Shown: positions 10,333 through 20,040, counted from the stretch's first letter. The stretch is DNA of 64,000 bases from Ornithinibacter aureus (GCF_009858245.1 NZ_VMSB01000001.1:2795623-2859622), one strand, 5' to 3'. Notes: generated by a model not told the origin, from the sequence alone. Numbers and translations: made by a program.

Positions 10333-10442
10333 CCCCCAATCCCGGCGGGGACGCAGGTCCCACAGGGGACGGTGTCTCGGTCGCCGGTGCCGATGAGTGG
10401 ACAGGGCCTCGCCTCCCTAGCTTCTCTACCATGTCCGCTTGT

Positions 10443-10491
10443 CAGCGAACTCACAGCGAACAGTCGGATTTTAGGTTACGAACAGGTCACG
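10443..10491. promoter_or_regulatory. Two 11-bp-period direct repeats upstream of the M23 peptidase gene (MtrA-like site)
   Basis: CAGCGAAC occurs twice 11 bp apart (10443 and 10454), followed by GGTTACG and GGTCACG, again 11 bp apart (10474 and 10485). Eleven-bp direct repeats are the binding pattern of OmpR-family regulators, and the GTTAC/GTCAC halves resemble published MtrA motifs in actinobacteria, where MtrA controls wall hydrolases. The regulator assignment is inference. Confidence 0.4.
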
Positions 10492-10545
10492 CTACGGTTC
10501 TCGAATGCTTCTCGCCCCCGTGCCCGTCCCGAGGTCCGTCATCCT

Positions 10546-11331
10546 GTGAGCACTTCATACCGGGGGCGCCACCACACCGGACGCCACCGCGTGTCAGGCC
10601 GTAGCGCGCGCCTGCCTCGCGCCCTGTCCTCCAGCTTCGTGCTGCCCACGCTGGCCGCCGCAGCCCTGGTAGTGACTGCCACGGGCGCGAGCGTGGCCGA
10701 GTCGCCCCCGGCGTTGACCCTGGACTTCACGAAACAGGAGGCGGCAGTCGCCCGCTCCGAGGAAGCCGCGGAAGAGGCCACCGTCTCCGACCTGGCCACC
10801 CGCCGCCAGGCCTCTGCGATGCAGAGCGCAGCCCTGCAGGGACGCGCCGAAAGCCAGCTGCGTGCAGCGCGCAACGCTGCGCGAAAGGCCGCCGCCGAGA
10901 AGGCCGCCCGCGCCAAGGCCGAGCAGGAGGGCAAGCGGTGGGTTGAGGCGCTGCGCGGCGGGCGACTGACCTCCGACTTCGGGCCACGCTGGGGCAGAAA
11001 CCACGATGGCCTGGACATTGGAGCCCCCTCCGGTACCCCGCTCTATGCCATGTCCCGGGGAACCGTGGTCCGCTCCTTCCTGCACCCCACCTTCGGCAAC
11101 AAGATCGAGATCAAGTACTGGGATGGCTCCGTCTCCTGGTACGCCCACATGAGTGCCCGCCTGGTGCGTGCCGGTGACACGGTCATGCCCGGTGACATCG
11201 TCGGCCGCGTCGGAAGCACCGGAAACTCGACCGGACCGCACCTGCACCTCGAGATCCACCCCGCCGCCGGGGTCGACAACCCGATGAACCCAGCCTCATG
11301 GTTGCGCAGCCGGGGAGTCATGGGTGCCTGA
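10546..11331 (+). CDS. Secreted M23 family (LytM-type) peptidase
   Basis: 261 residues from GTG 10546 (VSTSYRGRHH), chosen because a basic leader and a hydrophobic segment then form a normal signal region. An Ala/Arg/Glu-rich helical region (about 65-130) is followed by an M23 domain with metal ligands in HDGLDIGAP and HLHLEIH. It should cleave peptidoglycan cross-bridges or act as an activator outside the cell. Upstream repeats suggest control by an OmpR-type regulator such as MtrA. Confidence 0.85.
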   Translation: MSTSYRGRHHTGRHRVSGRSARLPRALSSSFVLPTLAAAALVVTATGASVAESPPALTLDFTKQEAAVARSEEAAEEATVSDLATRRQASAMQSAALQGRAESQLRAARNAARKAAAEKAARAKAEQEGKRWVEALRGGRLTSDFGPRWGRNHDGLDIGAPSGTPLYAMSRGTVVRSFLHPTFGNKIEIKYWDGSVSWYAHMSARLVRAGDTVMPGDIVGRVGSTGNSTGPHLHLEIHPAAGVDNPMNPASWLRSRGVMGA

Positions 11332-11428
11332 CCGGGAGGCTCGACCGCGCGGAGTGATCCCGCTCAGCGGGCATCTGACAAACAGGGGCGCCCACCGCAG
11401 GGCCAGCCAGCGATGGTTGACCACGTCC

Positions 11429-12811
11429 TCACAGCCACCGACGTGGGTCCACGAAGTCTCCGTCTTGTAGAGCCTCGAAATGGAGATGACACCCGGTCGA
11501 GGTCCCGGTGGTGCCGACGTAGCCCACGACGTCGCCGCGCGAGATGCTGCCACTTCGCTTGCGGATGCTCTGCATGTGGTTGTACGTGGTCGCCAAGCCG
11601 TCGCCCGAGACGATGCCGTGGTCGATGACGACCCGGTTGCCATATCCACCTCCGTCGCCGGCCATGATGATGGTGCCATCGGCGGCAGCCCGGATTGGCG
11701 AGCCGCACGGCGCTGCGTAGTCGCGACCCGCGTGCAGCTTCCAGTACTGGTAGATCGGGTGAAAGCGCTGACCGAACTCAGAGCTGATCCGACCGCTGCT
11801 CGGGGCGCTGAGGTACCCGCCGGAGCGTCCTGGGGCCTCGTCGCCCCCACCGGAAGAGCCGCCAGGACTGGTGGCCGTCTTCCCGCCGCCCGCCGCGCGT
11901 CGGCTTGCCGCCGCCTTGCGAGCTTCTTCAGCGCGTCGAGCTGCTGCCGCCCTGCGAGCCTCCTCAGCGCGTTGGGCGAGTACCTTCTTGAGGCGTTCCT
12001 GCTCGGCCTGCATCGTGGCGAGCCTGGCCTTGTTCGCAACGAGCTTGTCCGCGACGGCGCGGGCCTGTGCGGCCTGGTTCGCTGCGAGCTGGTCGAGGTC
12101 GGCCTTGGCCCGGGCGGCATCATCCCGGGCGCTTTCGGCGCGGGCAAGGGCGGCCTCGGCCTGCTCCTTCTTCTCCGCCGAGTCCGCGCGCAGGGCGGAC
12201 AGGTGGTCCTCTAGGGCGGTCAGGCTGGCCTGCTCGGTGGCCAGCCGCTCCATCGTTTCGCCTTGAACGCCCATAACGGTGTCGACGAGTGCCAGCCGGT
12301 CGGCGAACTGCTGCGGGTCGGTGCTCGACAGGGCCATGTCAAGCTGCCCAAAGCCCTGCTCCTGGTAAACCTGCGCAGCGAACTGGGCGACCCGCGTTCG
12401 GCTGGCCGAGACCTGCATCGTCGTGGCACTGAGCTGGGCCTGAGCCTTGTCCTCGCTCGCCTTCGCGGCCTCAAACTCCTGAGCCGCGACGGAGTTCGCT
12501 CGATCTGCAGCCAGTGCTTTGGAGACGGCGTCTGCCAACGCGATCCGGGCGGCCGGGAGTCTGCCCTTGGTCGCCTCGAGCGCGACGTAGGCGGCACTGA
12601 GGTCTTGGCTGGTGTCATCGAGCAGCTCCTTGAGTTGCTCCACCCGCGCGTCGACTTTCAGCTTCTCCTTGTTGGGGTCGGCAGCCGACGGAGTGGCCTG
12701 GGCCGTCGTGATCGCCAACGCGCCTGCACACAGCAACGCCACACCGGCGGTACCGACGATGCGATGATTCGCAGCCCGCGAAGGAGTACGCCCTCGTCCC
12801 ATGAGCACCAT
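11429..12811 (-). CDS. Secreted coiled-coil M23 family peptidase
   Basis: 460 residues from ATG 12811; ATG 12802 is an equally good start. A signal segment (ANHRIVGTAGVALLCAGALA) is followed by a coiled coil of about 250 residues rich in Ala, Glu, Arg and Gln, a Gly/Ser linker, and a C-terminal M23 domain with HAGRDYAAPCGSPI and CHLHFEAL. This is the EnvC/RipC-like layout in which the coil restrains or positions the catalytic domain during septum splitting. It converges with the M23 gene at 10546 and the two are not close copies. Confidence 0.85.
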   Translation of the reverse strand: MVLMGRGRTPSRAANHRIVGTAGVALLCAGALAITTAQATPSAADPNKEKLKVDARVEQLKELLDDTSQDLSAAYVALEATKGRLPAARIALADAVSKALAADRANSVAAQEFEAAKASEDKAQAQLSATTMQVSASRTRVAQFAAQVYQEQGFGQLDMALSSTDPQQFADRLALVDTVMGVQGETMERLATEQASLTALEDHLSALRADSAEKKEQAEAALARAESARDDAARAKADLDQLAANQAAQARAVADKLVANKARLATMQAEQERLKKVLAQRAEEARRAAAARRAEEARKAAASRRAAGGGKTATSPGGSSGGGDEAPGRSGGYLSAPSSGRISSEFGQRFHPIYQYWKLHAGRDYAAPCGSPIRAAADGTIIMAGDGGGYGNRVVIDHGIVSGDGLATTYNHMQSIRKRSGSISRGDVVGYVGTTGTSTGCHLHFEALQDGDFVDPRRWL

Positions 12812-13571
12812 TTGTAACAGACCCAGGACCTTTCGCTCGACATGTGGACCCAGCTGCCCTGAGGGAACTGGGCGCTTTGCGACGGCCCCGCGCAAGACCA
12901 TTGTTGACTCTTCAGTCAAATCCCTGAGGTCGCACTCATGTCAATCACGGGCGCGCGTCATGCTAGGGGGGATCGCACGAGCCTTTACCTGGTCCACGAA
13001 CTGGACCCCAAAGGCACCGCACAGGCATGCTGGGCCATGAGCTGGAACCGGCACCCAACGCTCTCGCCGCCACCTTCGTCAACCCCATGCCGGCCGCCGA
13101 GACTCTCCACCGCCATCAATGCCAGGACTGCGTTCATCGACCAGGCCTCAGTGAGTGACATGGCACGAGGGCAGGGTCTTCATTGAAACTTCATGGAATG
13201 TTGACGCCTCGCGACTGCTGGCACGGCGACAGTCTGAGGATGATCTCTCCGGCGGCTGCGCCACTGGGACCTGCGTCCCGAGCACGTGTCCTCAGGGCCA
13301 GATCGTGCCGCCTTCAGAGCGTTGCAGTGCCGAGCGTGTCAAGCGAAGTCCTCGCATTGCCGCGTCGGTCCCTGCGCGAGGTATGCCACCGGGCTCGCCG
13401 GTCACGTGATCTGGGCGCAGATGGCACGCCGGAGTCGGCGCTGGGTGGCGTGACCACGGACTATTCGGGTGCCGCTGGCCCACTGAGTCATCATGGCTAT
13501 GCAGACGGGGGCGGGGTGGAGGCACGTCGTGTGTCGTCGCCCCTGCACCATCCCGAGCCCGTGGCGCAGGC
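12812..13571. other. 760-bp region without a convincing gene
   Basis: No frame here has recognisable domains. It holds the promoter side of the M23 gene at 11429 and one CopR-like box at 13178. The sequence to about 13180 could be a decayed gene, but I cannot identify it. Confidence 0.35.
13178..13193 (-). promoter_or_regulatory. CopR-like direct-repeat box 1
   Basis: The minus strand reads TGAAGTTTCAATGAAG: TGAAG repeated with an 11-bp period. It matches boxes at 20101 and 24029 and resembles the published Corynebacterium CopR site (TGAAGATTT repeated). A TTGACG follows on the plus strand at about 13201. It lies about 380 bp before the tlpA remnant and ccdA. Confidence 0.5.
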
Positions 13572-14155
13572 ATGACCGCGCGCGCCGCCGCGCGATGTGC
13601 CGGGTGCCTCGCCGCGATCGTGGTCCTTGACTCCGAAGCGCGCAGCTGGAACCCCGGCTCTGTTGCTGCTCGGTTCAAGGCCTGGGATCAACGGGGAGAC
13701 GTCTTCGGCGACCGAGCCGTTGAGTCCACCCCCGAGGCAGACCGCACGGGGCCTGTCGAGATGAGGGGTGAGCTGCTCGACGGCACACTGTCAGCCAGGC
13801 CAGCCGCCCGCGACGACATGTTCGTGCTCAACGTGTGGGTTTCGTGGCGGGCGCCCTGCGTCGGCGATGACGCTGGCCTGCATTGGGTTGGGAGGGACTG
13901 CAAGCAGCGGACTGCCGGGTGCAGTTCGTGCGCGCCGACGTCCGCCAGGAGCCTGCTCGCGGAGGAGCGTTCATGATGAATGCTGGTTCCACCTACTCCA
14001 GCCTCAGGGACAAGCCACCTGCGCTCATCCGTGAGCTGCAAGACAAGGCGCCGACCGTCCGCACAACCCTCCAACTCGACACGGAGTGCCGGGGTGCCAC
14101 TGACGTCAACGGGCCGGGCTGCGCGACCACCCTGCACGGCCCCACCGCCTCGTGA
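13572..14155 (+). pseudogene. Decayed TlpA-like thioredoxin gene
   Basis: Two frames together retrace the TlpA-like protein at 8087. The first (to about 13900) gives VEMRGELLDGTL and FVLNVWVSWRAPC; the second (from about 13920) gives VRADVRQEPARGGAF, DKAPTVRTTLQLD and NGPGCATTLHG, matching the intact paralog's FREDPARGLAF, GKAPTVPTTLVLD and NGPVDPTTLRG. There is a frameshift between them and the active-site CxxC has become RAPC, so it is non-functional. The stop overlaps the ccdA start, as an active tlpA-ccdA pair would. Confidence 0.8.
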
Positions 14156-14928
14156 TCGTCGCCGCGGCTACCCCAGCCTTCGTGCTCGCGGCGGGCGACG
14201 CCATCACGTCCGGTGCGTTGCCGGTCGCGGTCGCGGTCGCGGCTCTCGCGGGGTTCGTGTCCTTTGCGAGCCCGTGCGTGCTCCCTCTCGTTCCGGGCTT
14301 TCTCGGCTACGTCACGGGACTCACCTCTGAGCGCCTGGCTGACCGGTCGCGGGGGCGGATGGTGCTCGGCGCCCTGCTGTTCGTTCTGGGATTCACGGGG
14401 GTCTTCGTTCTCGGGTCCATCTTCGTGACCACCGCCGGACGGGCTCTTATCGAGCACCGCACTGTCCTGATGCGCGTGGGTGGGGTCATCGTCGTCGTCA
14501 TGGGCCTGATGTTCCTGGGCTTGGGCGGCCAGCGAGAGGCGAAGATCGCCTGGCGCCCCCGTGCCGGGCTGGCCGGGGCCCCGGTACTCGGTGCCGTCTT
14601 CGCGCTCGGTTGGGCGCCGTGCACGGGCCCCACCCTTGCCGCGGTCCTCGTCATGTCAAGCGCCACCTCCGACCCCCAGGTCGGTCGAAGCGTCACGCTC
14701 GCCGCGGCCTACGGCATCGGGCTGGGCCTGCCGTTCATCCTCATCGCAGCTGGGTTGGACCGGGCCGGACGGGCATCGGGCTGGCTGCGACACCACCAGC
14801 GCAGCATCCAGGTCGTCGGTGGGGTGATGCTTGTGCTCGTGGGTGTGCTGTTGCTCACCGGCGTATGGGAGGACATCAACCGGTGGCTCCAGATCGAGCT
14901 CGTCAACAACTTCCAGGTGTGGCTGTGA
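14152..14928 (+). CDS. ccdA: Cytochrome c biogenesis protein CcdA
   Basis: 258 residues, six membrane segments. The two redox cysteines lie in the family motifs ASPCVLPLVPGFLGY and GWAPCTGPTL. It carries reducing power from cytoplasmic thioredoxin to extracytoplasmic TlpA-type proteins. GTG start overlaps the end of the tlpA remnant, so it may have lost an efficient translation signal; the functional partner is probably the lipoprotein at 8087. Confidence 0.92.
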   Translation: MIVAAATPAFVLAAGDAITSGALPVAVAVAALAGFVSFASPCVLPLVPGFLGYVTGLTSERLADRSRGRMVLGALLFVLGFTGVFVLGSIFVTTAGRALIEHRTVLMRVGGVIVVVMGLMFLGLGGQREAKIAWRPRAGLAGAPVLGAVFALGWAPCTGPTLAAVLVMSSATSDPQVGRSVTLAAAYGIGLGLPFILIAAGLDRAGRASGWLRHHQRSIQVVGGVMLVLVGVLLLTGVWEDINRWLQIELVNNFQVWL

Positions 14929-14958
14929 GCGCACGCACCGATGTTGCCGCGGCTCGGG

Positions 14959-14990
14959 CTGGGTGCGACATCCCCACGGCTCGGCCTCTG
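14959..14990 (+). repeat. 32-bp dispersed direct repeat, copy 1
   Basis: Begins CTGGGTGCGACA and matches 25651-25682 with three mismatches, same orientation. The two copies bracket the copA-to-DUF305 block. It lies in the 245-bp gap after ccdA, where I see no gene. Confidence 0.6.
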
Positions 14991-15173
14991 CTGGCCGGAC
15001 GGACTCGTGCTGCGGGCCAAGTAGCGTGAACGAGGGCGCTTCCTCGACGGTTCCCTGGGGGCGTCGAACATTTGCGAAGCGACCCGATGGTCACCGTGGG
15101 GGGTAGGTCAAAATGTGCTGACGATGCCGCTCTGCCGGGGCCTCAACGATCCATCCCGGCACGACGGGCACGC

Positions 15174-17471
15174 TCAGCGGGAGGGGTCGAACCGACGCAG
15201 GCGCAGGCTGTTGCTGACGACGAACACCGAGCTGAACGCCATGGCAGCGCCGGCGATCAGGGGGTTGAGCAACCCGAGCGCGGCCAGGGGGAGCGCGGCG
15301 ACGTTGTAGGCGAACGCCCAGAACAGGTTGCCCTTGATGGTGCCCAAAGTGGCCCGGGCAAGCCGGATGGCGTCTGGGGCGGCTCGCAGGTCCCCGCTGA
15401 CCAGGGTGAGGTCGGAGGCCTCTATGGCGACGTCGGTGCCGGTGCCCATGGCCAGTCCGAGGTCGGCCTGCGCGAGGGCTGCGGCGTCGTTGACGCCGTC
15501 ACCGACCATGGCCACGACCGCTCCTTCGGACTGCAGGCGCTTGACGACGTCGACCTTGTCCGCCGGGAGAACCTCGGCGATGACGTCTTGCGGGTCGATG
15601 CCGACCTGGCGGGCGACCTCGCGGGCGGCGCGTTCGTTGTCGCCGGTGAGGAGCACCGGGCGCAGCCCGAGGCGCCGCAGTTCCGCGATGGCGGGGCGTG
15701 AGCTGTCCTTGACGGTGTCGGACACGACGACGACCGCCCGGATGGCGCCGTCCCAGGCGATCCAGACCGGGGTTCGGCCTTCGGTCTCGGCGGCCTCGGC
15801 CAGCGGCACCAGGTCCTCGGGGGCGGTCAGCGACCACTGGTCGGCGAGCCAGGAGCGGCGACCGGCCTGGGCGGCGTGGCCGTCCACGACGCCGGAGACG
15901 CCGTTGCCACCGTGCCCGGTGAAGTCATGGGCGGTGGCCAGGTCGATGCCGCTCTCGCTGGCGTGCTTGGCGATGGCGCGACCGATGGGGTGCTCCGAGG
16001 CGTCCTCGAGGGCACCGGCGATGGTGAGCACCGCGGCGATGGATTCGCCCGCGGCTGGGTGGACCTTGCTGACGCCCATGTGGCCGGTGGTCACGGTGCC
16101 GGTCTTGTCGAGCACGATGGTGTCGACGCGGCGGGTGGACTCCAGGATCTGTGGGCCCTTGATGAGGATGCCGAGTTGCGCGCCGCGACCGGTGCCGACG
16201 AGAAGCGCCGTGGGAGTGGCGAGCCCGAGCGCGCAGGGGCAGGCGATGATCAGGACGGCGACGGCCGCGGTGAAGGCCGCGGTCGCGGAGTGCCCGGTGA
16301 CCAGCCACGCAGCCAGGGTCGTCAGCGACAGCCCGATGACGATGGGCACGAACACGGCTGAAACACGGTCGGCGAGTCGCTGGACGTCGGCCTTGCCGTT
16401 CTGGGCGTCCTCGACGAGCCGGGCCATCTGGGCGAGCTGGGTGTCGGAACCGACGCGCGTGGCCTGGACGACCAGGCGTCCTCCGGCGTTGACGGTGGCA
16501 CCGACGACGCTGTCGCCGGGGGCGACCTCGACGGGGACTGACTCGCCGGTGAGCATGGCGGCGTCGATGGCGGAGGTGCCGCTGATGATCGTGCCGTCGG
16601 TCGCGACCTTCTCTCCGGGTCGCACGACGAAGCGGTCGCCGACGGCCAGCTGCGAGACCGGCATCCGGATCTCGACCGGGCCGTTGGGGCCGTCCCGGAG
16701 GACGGCGACGTCCTTGGCGCCCATGTCGAGCAGCGCGCGCAACGCGGCACCGGAGGTGCGCTTGGCCTTGGCCTCGAAGTAGCGCCCGGCGATGATGAAC
16801 GTCGTGACCGCGGCGGCGACCTCGAGGTAGAGGTGTGCCTCCTCGGCCCCGGAGCGGCCGGGGAAGAGGTCGAACGGCATCCGCATGCCGGTCATGCCGG
16901 CGTCGGTGAAGAACAGCGCCCACAGCGACCAGAGGTAGGCAGCGCCCACGCCGACCGAGATGAGGGTGTCCATGGTGGCTGCGCCGTGGCGCAGGTTCGC
17001 CCAGGCCGCTCGGTGGAACGGCAGGGCGCCCCACACGACGACGGGGGAGGCCAGGGTCAGGGAGAGCCACTGCCAGTTGTCGAACTGCAGGGCCGGCACC
17101 ATGGACATCAGGAGCACCGGCACGCTCAGGACGGTCGAGACGACCAGGCGCTGGCGCCACGAGGCGGCCTCTTCGTCCTTGGCGCGCTGCGCGGCATCCA
17201 CCGGGGCGCTGGTGGTGTCCGTGGTGGGTGGGGCAGGCAGGGTTGCCGTGTAGCCGGTGGCCTCGACGGTGGCGACGAGGTCGGCCGGGTCCACGTCGGC
17301 GGCGAAGCTGACCTTGGCCTTCTCGGTCGCGTAGTTCACCGTGGCCGTGACGCCGGGCATCTTGTTCAGCTTCTTCTCGACCCTCGCGGCGCAGGACGCG
17401 CAGGTCATGCCCCCGATGACGAGCTCGACGTCGCGGTCGTGCTGCTGAGTGTCGTCCACGTGCGTGGTCAT
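15174..17471 (-). CDS. copA: Cu+-exporting P1B-1 ATPase CopA
   Basis: Pumps cytoplasmic Cu+ out. 765 residues: one N-terminal heavy-metal domain with GMTCASC (C24, C27), eight membrane helices, TGES actuator loop, the membrane CPC site at 411-413, phosphorylated Asp in DKTGT (D455), an HP locus in SEHPIG, and GDGVND. GGAAGGA five bases before the ATG is a strong ribosome-binding site. It follows copZ and csoR on the same strand, so csoR-copZ-copA is one copper-induced unit starting at the CsoR palindrome at 18109. Confidence 0.96.
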   Translation of the reverse strand: MTTHVDDTQQHDRDVELVIGGMTCASCAARVEKKLNKMPGVTATVNYATEKAKVSFAADVDPADLVATVEATGYTATLPAPPTTDTTSAPVDAAQRAKDEEAASWRQRLVVSTVLSVPVLLMSMVPALQFDNWQWLSLTLASPVVVWGALPFHRAAWANLRHGAATMDTLISVGVGAAYLWSLWALFFTDAGMTGMRMPFDLFPGRSGAEEAHLYLEVAAAVTTFIIAGRYFEAKAKRTSGAALRALLDMGAKDVAVLRDGPNGPVEIRMPVSQLAVGDRFVVRPGEKVATDGTIISGTSAIDAAMLTGESVPVEVAPGDSVVGATVNAGGRLVVQATRVGSDTQLAQMARLVEDAQNGKADVQRLADRVSAVFVPIVIGLSLTTLAAWLVTGHSATAAFTAAVAVLIIACPCALGLATPTALLVGTGRGAQLGILIKGPQILESTRRVDTIVLDKTGTVTTGHMGVSKVHPAAGESIAAVLTIAGALEDASEHPIGRAIAKHASESGIDLATAHDFTGHGGNGVSGVVDGHAAQAGRRSWLADQWSLTAPEDLVPLAEAAETEGRTPVWIAWDGAIRAVVVVSDTVKDSSRPAIAELRRLGLRPVLLTGDNERAAREVARQVGIDPQDVIAEVLPADKVDVVKRLQSEGAVVAMVGDGVNDAAALAQADLGLAMGTGTDVAIEASDLTLVSGDLRAAPDAIRLARATLGTIKGNLFWAFAYNVAALPLAALGLLNPLIAGAAMAFSSVFVVSNSLRLRRFDPSR

Positions 17472-17512
17472 TGCTGTCCTTCCGACCCTGGTCGAGGGCC
17501 TGTGCTGCGTTG

Positions 17513-17734
17513 TCAGATGGTGGCGAGGTGGTAGTCGCCGGCCTCGTCGAGGGCGGTGGCCACGTCGGTCTCGCTGACCGGGGTGTCACTGGTCACCGTG
17601 ACGGTTGAGGTGCCTCCGGCGGCGAGGTCGACGGTGACGTCGGTGACGCCGGGGATCTGCTGGATCTCGCTGCTCACGGCGCTCACGCAGTGGCCGCAGG
17701 TCATGCCGGTGACGTCAAAGGTCTGGGTGTTCAT
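17513..17734 (-). CDS. copZ: CopZ-type copper chaperone
   Basis: 73 residues forming a single heavy-metal-associated ferredoxin-like fold with the Cu+ site GMTCGHC at residues 10-16. The CGHC version with histidine is usual for actinobacterial CopZ. It would pass Cu+ to CopA, encoded 41 bp downstream. An AAGGAG sequence precedes the ATG. Confidence 0.93.
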   Translation of the reverse strand: MNTQTFDVTGMTCGHCVSAVSSEIQQIPGVTDVTVDLAAGGTSTVTVTSDTPVSETDVATALDEAGDYHLATI

Positions 17735-17772
17735 CTGGTGTCTCCTTGGGATGCTGCTGGTGGGTTTCTGGC

Positions 17773-18081
17773 TCAGGATCGGACGAGTCGAGCGATGGCG
17801 GAGGAGGCCTCGCTCAGCTTCTCCTCGAGGTGGGCGGGGTCGTTCGCGGCGTGGACCATGCAGTGCCGCAGGTGGTCATCCAGCAGGCCCAGGGCGACGG
17901 CTTCGAGGGCCTTGGTGGCCGCGGAGACCTGGGTGAGGATGTCGATGCAGTACGTGTCGGCCTCGACCATCCGCTGCAACCCGCGCACCTGTCCTTCGAT
18001 GCGGCGCAGCCGGGTGAGGTGGCTGTCCTTGTCGTCGATGTAGCCCGGGATCGTGGCGGGGTGTGGCGCGTGGTCGGTCAT
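17773..18081 (-). CDS. csoR: CsoR copper-sensing repressor
   Basis: 102 residues from ATG 18081, which has AAGGAG at the right distance; the longer frame upstream reads through the promoter. All-helical DUF156 fold. Cu+ ligands are recognisable as Cys in TYCIDILTQ and the HLRHCMVHA segment (His and Cys). It represses without copper and falls off when Cu+ binds. Its own promoter carries the GC-rich palindrome at 18109, so it is autoregulated with copZ and copA. Confidence 0.94.
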   Translation of the reverse strand: MTDHAPHPATIPGYIDDKDSHLTRLRRIEGQVRGLQRMVEADTYCIDILTQVSAATKALEAVALGLLDDHLRHCMVHAANDPAHLEEKLSEASSAIARLVRS

Positions 18082-18108
18082 GGTGCTCCTTCGCTCACCC
18101 CTGTCAAC

Positions 18109-18128
18109 GATACCCCCCGGGGGTGTAT
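18109..18128. promoter_or_regulatory. CsoR operator upstream of csoR-copZ-copA
   Basis: TACCCCCCGGGGGTGTA at 18111-18127 is an imperfect GC-rich palindrome of the TACCCC..GGGGTA type bound by CsoR. It sits about 30 bp before the csoR ATG. A near-identical site at 21524 precedes the second ATPase. Confidence 0.85.
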
Positions 18129-18145
18129 TCCTTGCGTCGTGGTCG

Positions 18146-19285
18146 TCATCCGGCGACGGCTGGCAGGCGGATGCGGAACGTGGTTCCTTGCCCTGGTCCG
18201 GCACTGTGTGCGGACAGGCCACCGCCGTGGGCTTCCACCAGGGCGCGGCTGATGGTCAGGCCGATGCCGCTGCCGCTGTTGCCGGGTTGGCGCAGGCGGG
18301 CGGGGTCGGCGCGGTAGAACCGCTCGAAGACGTGGGGGAGGGCTTCGGCGGTGATGCCCTCACCGGTGTCGGCCACCTCCAGCTCCACCCAGTGCTGGTC
18401 CGGTCGGGTGGCGCAGAGGCGAACCGACCCACCTGGTGGGGTGTGCCGCAGTGCGTTGTCGAGCAGGTTGGCCAGGACCTGCCCCATCCGTTCGGGGTCC
18501 ACGTGCACGTCCGGGACCGTGCCGCCCGCCTCGATGGTGAGCCGTACCTGAGCGGTGTCATAGGCGTCCTGGGCGGCGGCCGCGGCCGCCCTCAGGAGCA
18601 GGTGGGGGCTGGTGCGGACGGGCCGCGAGTCCAGCTGGCCCTCCTCGGCGCGTGAGACGGCACTGATGTCCTCGGCCAGGCGGTGCAGCCGTTGGGTGCC
18701 GCCGTGCAGCGCCGCAAGGGTTGGCTCGTCGAGGTCGCGCACGCCGTCCTCGAGCGCCTCCAGGTGCGTCTCGATCGTGGCCAGCGGGTTGCGCATCTCG
18801 TGGGCGAGGTCGGCCAGGATGCGGCGGCGGGTTCGCTCGACGTCGCCGAGGCGTTCGGCCAGCTCGTTGACGGTGTCGGCGAGCTGGTCGAACTCGGGGC
18901 CGAGACCGGGGTTGGGCACGCGTGCCCCGAACTGGCCCTCGGCGATCCTGGCCGCGGCATGAGACACCTGGGTTGTGGAGCGCTGCACCCGGCGGGTGAA
19001 GTATCCCGTCACCAGAAGGGCCATGAGGACCGAGGTCAGGAGCGCGACCGCGAACGAGATGAGCAGCGCAGAGCCGAACGCCTCCTCGACGTGGGCGGCC
19101 TCTGACCCGGAATGCCCGACACCGGCCTGGACGAGGTGGTCGTGGAAGATCCCGGGTGCGACGACGGAGGCCACCACCCACGCGGTGACCGCGCCGGCGA
19201 ACAGGACCAAGGCCTGAGCGACGAGCAGTCGGGTGGACAGCGGCGCAGCGCTCCGCCGCCTGACCAGCCAGCTCTGACCGCTCAC
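18146..19285 (-). CDS. Sensor histidine kinase of a probable copper two-component system
   Basis: 379 residues: two membrane helices (about 18-42 and 72-95) around a short extracytoplasmic loop with HDHLVQAGVGHSGSEAAHVEE, which is His-rich and a good metal-sensing candidate. Then HAMP, HisKA with phospho-His H162 (LAHEMRN), and HATPase with NLLDNALRH, DTGEGI and GSGIGLTI. GTG start overlaps the response regulator stop (GTGA). The copper role rests on context and the CopR-like boxes nearby. Confidence 0.9.
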   Translation of the reverse strand: MSGQSWLVRRRSAAPLSTRLLVAQALVLFAGAVTAWVVASVVAPGIFHDHLVQAGVGHSGSEAAHVEEAFGSALLISFAVALLTSVLMALLVTGYFTRRVQRSTTQVSHAAARIAEGQFGARVPNPGLGPEFDQLADTVNELAERLGDVERTRRRILADLAHEMRNPLATIETHLEALEDGVRDLDEPTLAALHGGTQRLHRLAEDISAVSRAEEGQLDSRPVRTSPHLLLRAAAAAAQDAYDTAQVRLTIEAGGTVPDVHVDPERMGQVLANLLDNALRHTPPGGSVRLCATRPDQHWVELEVADTGEGITAEALPHVFERFYRADPARLRQPGNSGSGIGLTISRALVEAHGGGLSAHSAGPGQGTTFRIRLPAVAG

Positions 19286-20040
19286 TCGCCCGAGCCCATC
19301 CGGTATCCGACACCTCGCACGGTGCGGATGAACCGTGACGCACTGGCGTCGTCGTCGAGCTTGCGGCGCAGGTGGCCGATGTGGACGTCGACGAGGTGCT
19401 CGTCGCCGACCCAGGTCTGCCCCCAGACCGCGTCGATGAGTTGGCGCCTGGTGTAGGCCAGTCGGGGGCGCTCGGACAGCACCGCCAGGACGTCGAACTC
19501 GGTGCGGGTCAGGGCGATCGGCTTGTCGTGCAGCCAGACATCCCGCCCGGTGGGGTCGATGGTCAAGGGTCCGAACACCCTGAACCCTTCTGCGTCGGGT
19601 GCTGCGTTGCCGATGGGTCGGGGGCGGCGGAGCATCGCCCGCAGGCGGGCAACGAGCTCGCGCGGGCTGAACGGCTTGGTGAGGTAGTCGTCCGCGCCGA
19701 CCGACAGGCCGACCAGGGTGTCCACCTCGTCGCTGCGCGCGGTGAGCATCACGACGTAGGCGTCAGAGAAGGTCCGCAGCTGCCGACAGACCTCGAGGCC
19801 GTCCTGGCTGGGCAGGCCGAGGTCGAGCACGACGATGTCGGGGTCGACCTCGCGAGCCCTTGCCACGGCATCCAGGCCGTCGTGGCTGAGGTGGACCTCG
19901 AAGCCCTCACGTTCGAGGTAGCTGCCGATCACCTGGGCCATCTCGACCTCGTCCTCCACAACCAGCGCCCTGGTGGCGACACGGGCGACGGGCTCGGCGT
20001 CGCCGGGCACCGACCTGGGGTCGCGGTCAGTGGCGGGCAT
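19282..20040 (-). CDS. OmpR/PhoB-family response regulator, CopR/CusR-like
   Basis: 252 residues from ATG 20040. Receiver domain with phospho-Asp D73 (VVLDLGLP), T100 and K122 (TKPF), then a winged helix with RRQLIDAVWG and RTVRGVGYR. Should dimerise on 11-bp direct repeats, which is exactly the arrangement found at 20101, 60 bp upstream of its start, and at 13178 and 24029. Autoregulation together with the divergent SHOCT gene is likely. An earlier start at 20067 is possible. Confidence 0.9.
   Translation of the reverse strand: MPATDRDPRSVPGDAEPVARVATRALVVEDEVEMAQVIGSYLEREGFEVHLSHDGLDAVARAREVDPDIVVLDLGLPSQDGLEVCRQLRTFSDAYVVMLTARSDEVDTLVGLSVGADDYLTKPFSPRELVARLRAMLRRPRPIGNAAPDAEGFRVFGPLTIDPTGRDVWLHDKPIALTRTEFDVLAVLSERPRLAYTRRQLIDAVWGQTWVGDEHLVDVHIGHLRRKLDDDASASRFIRTVRGVGYRMGSGE

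Noticed and set aside
10333-10545. c-di-AMP (ydaO-type) riboswitch before the M23 peptidase
   Set aside because: Such RNAs precede wall hydrolase genes in actinobacteria, but I could not find the conserved blocks in order.
15180-15200. Match to the tRNA-Phe T-arm (GGGGTCGAACCG) as a possible attachment site
   Set aside because: It lies in the conserved C-terminal codons of copA and only about 15 bases match.
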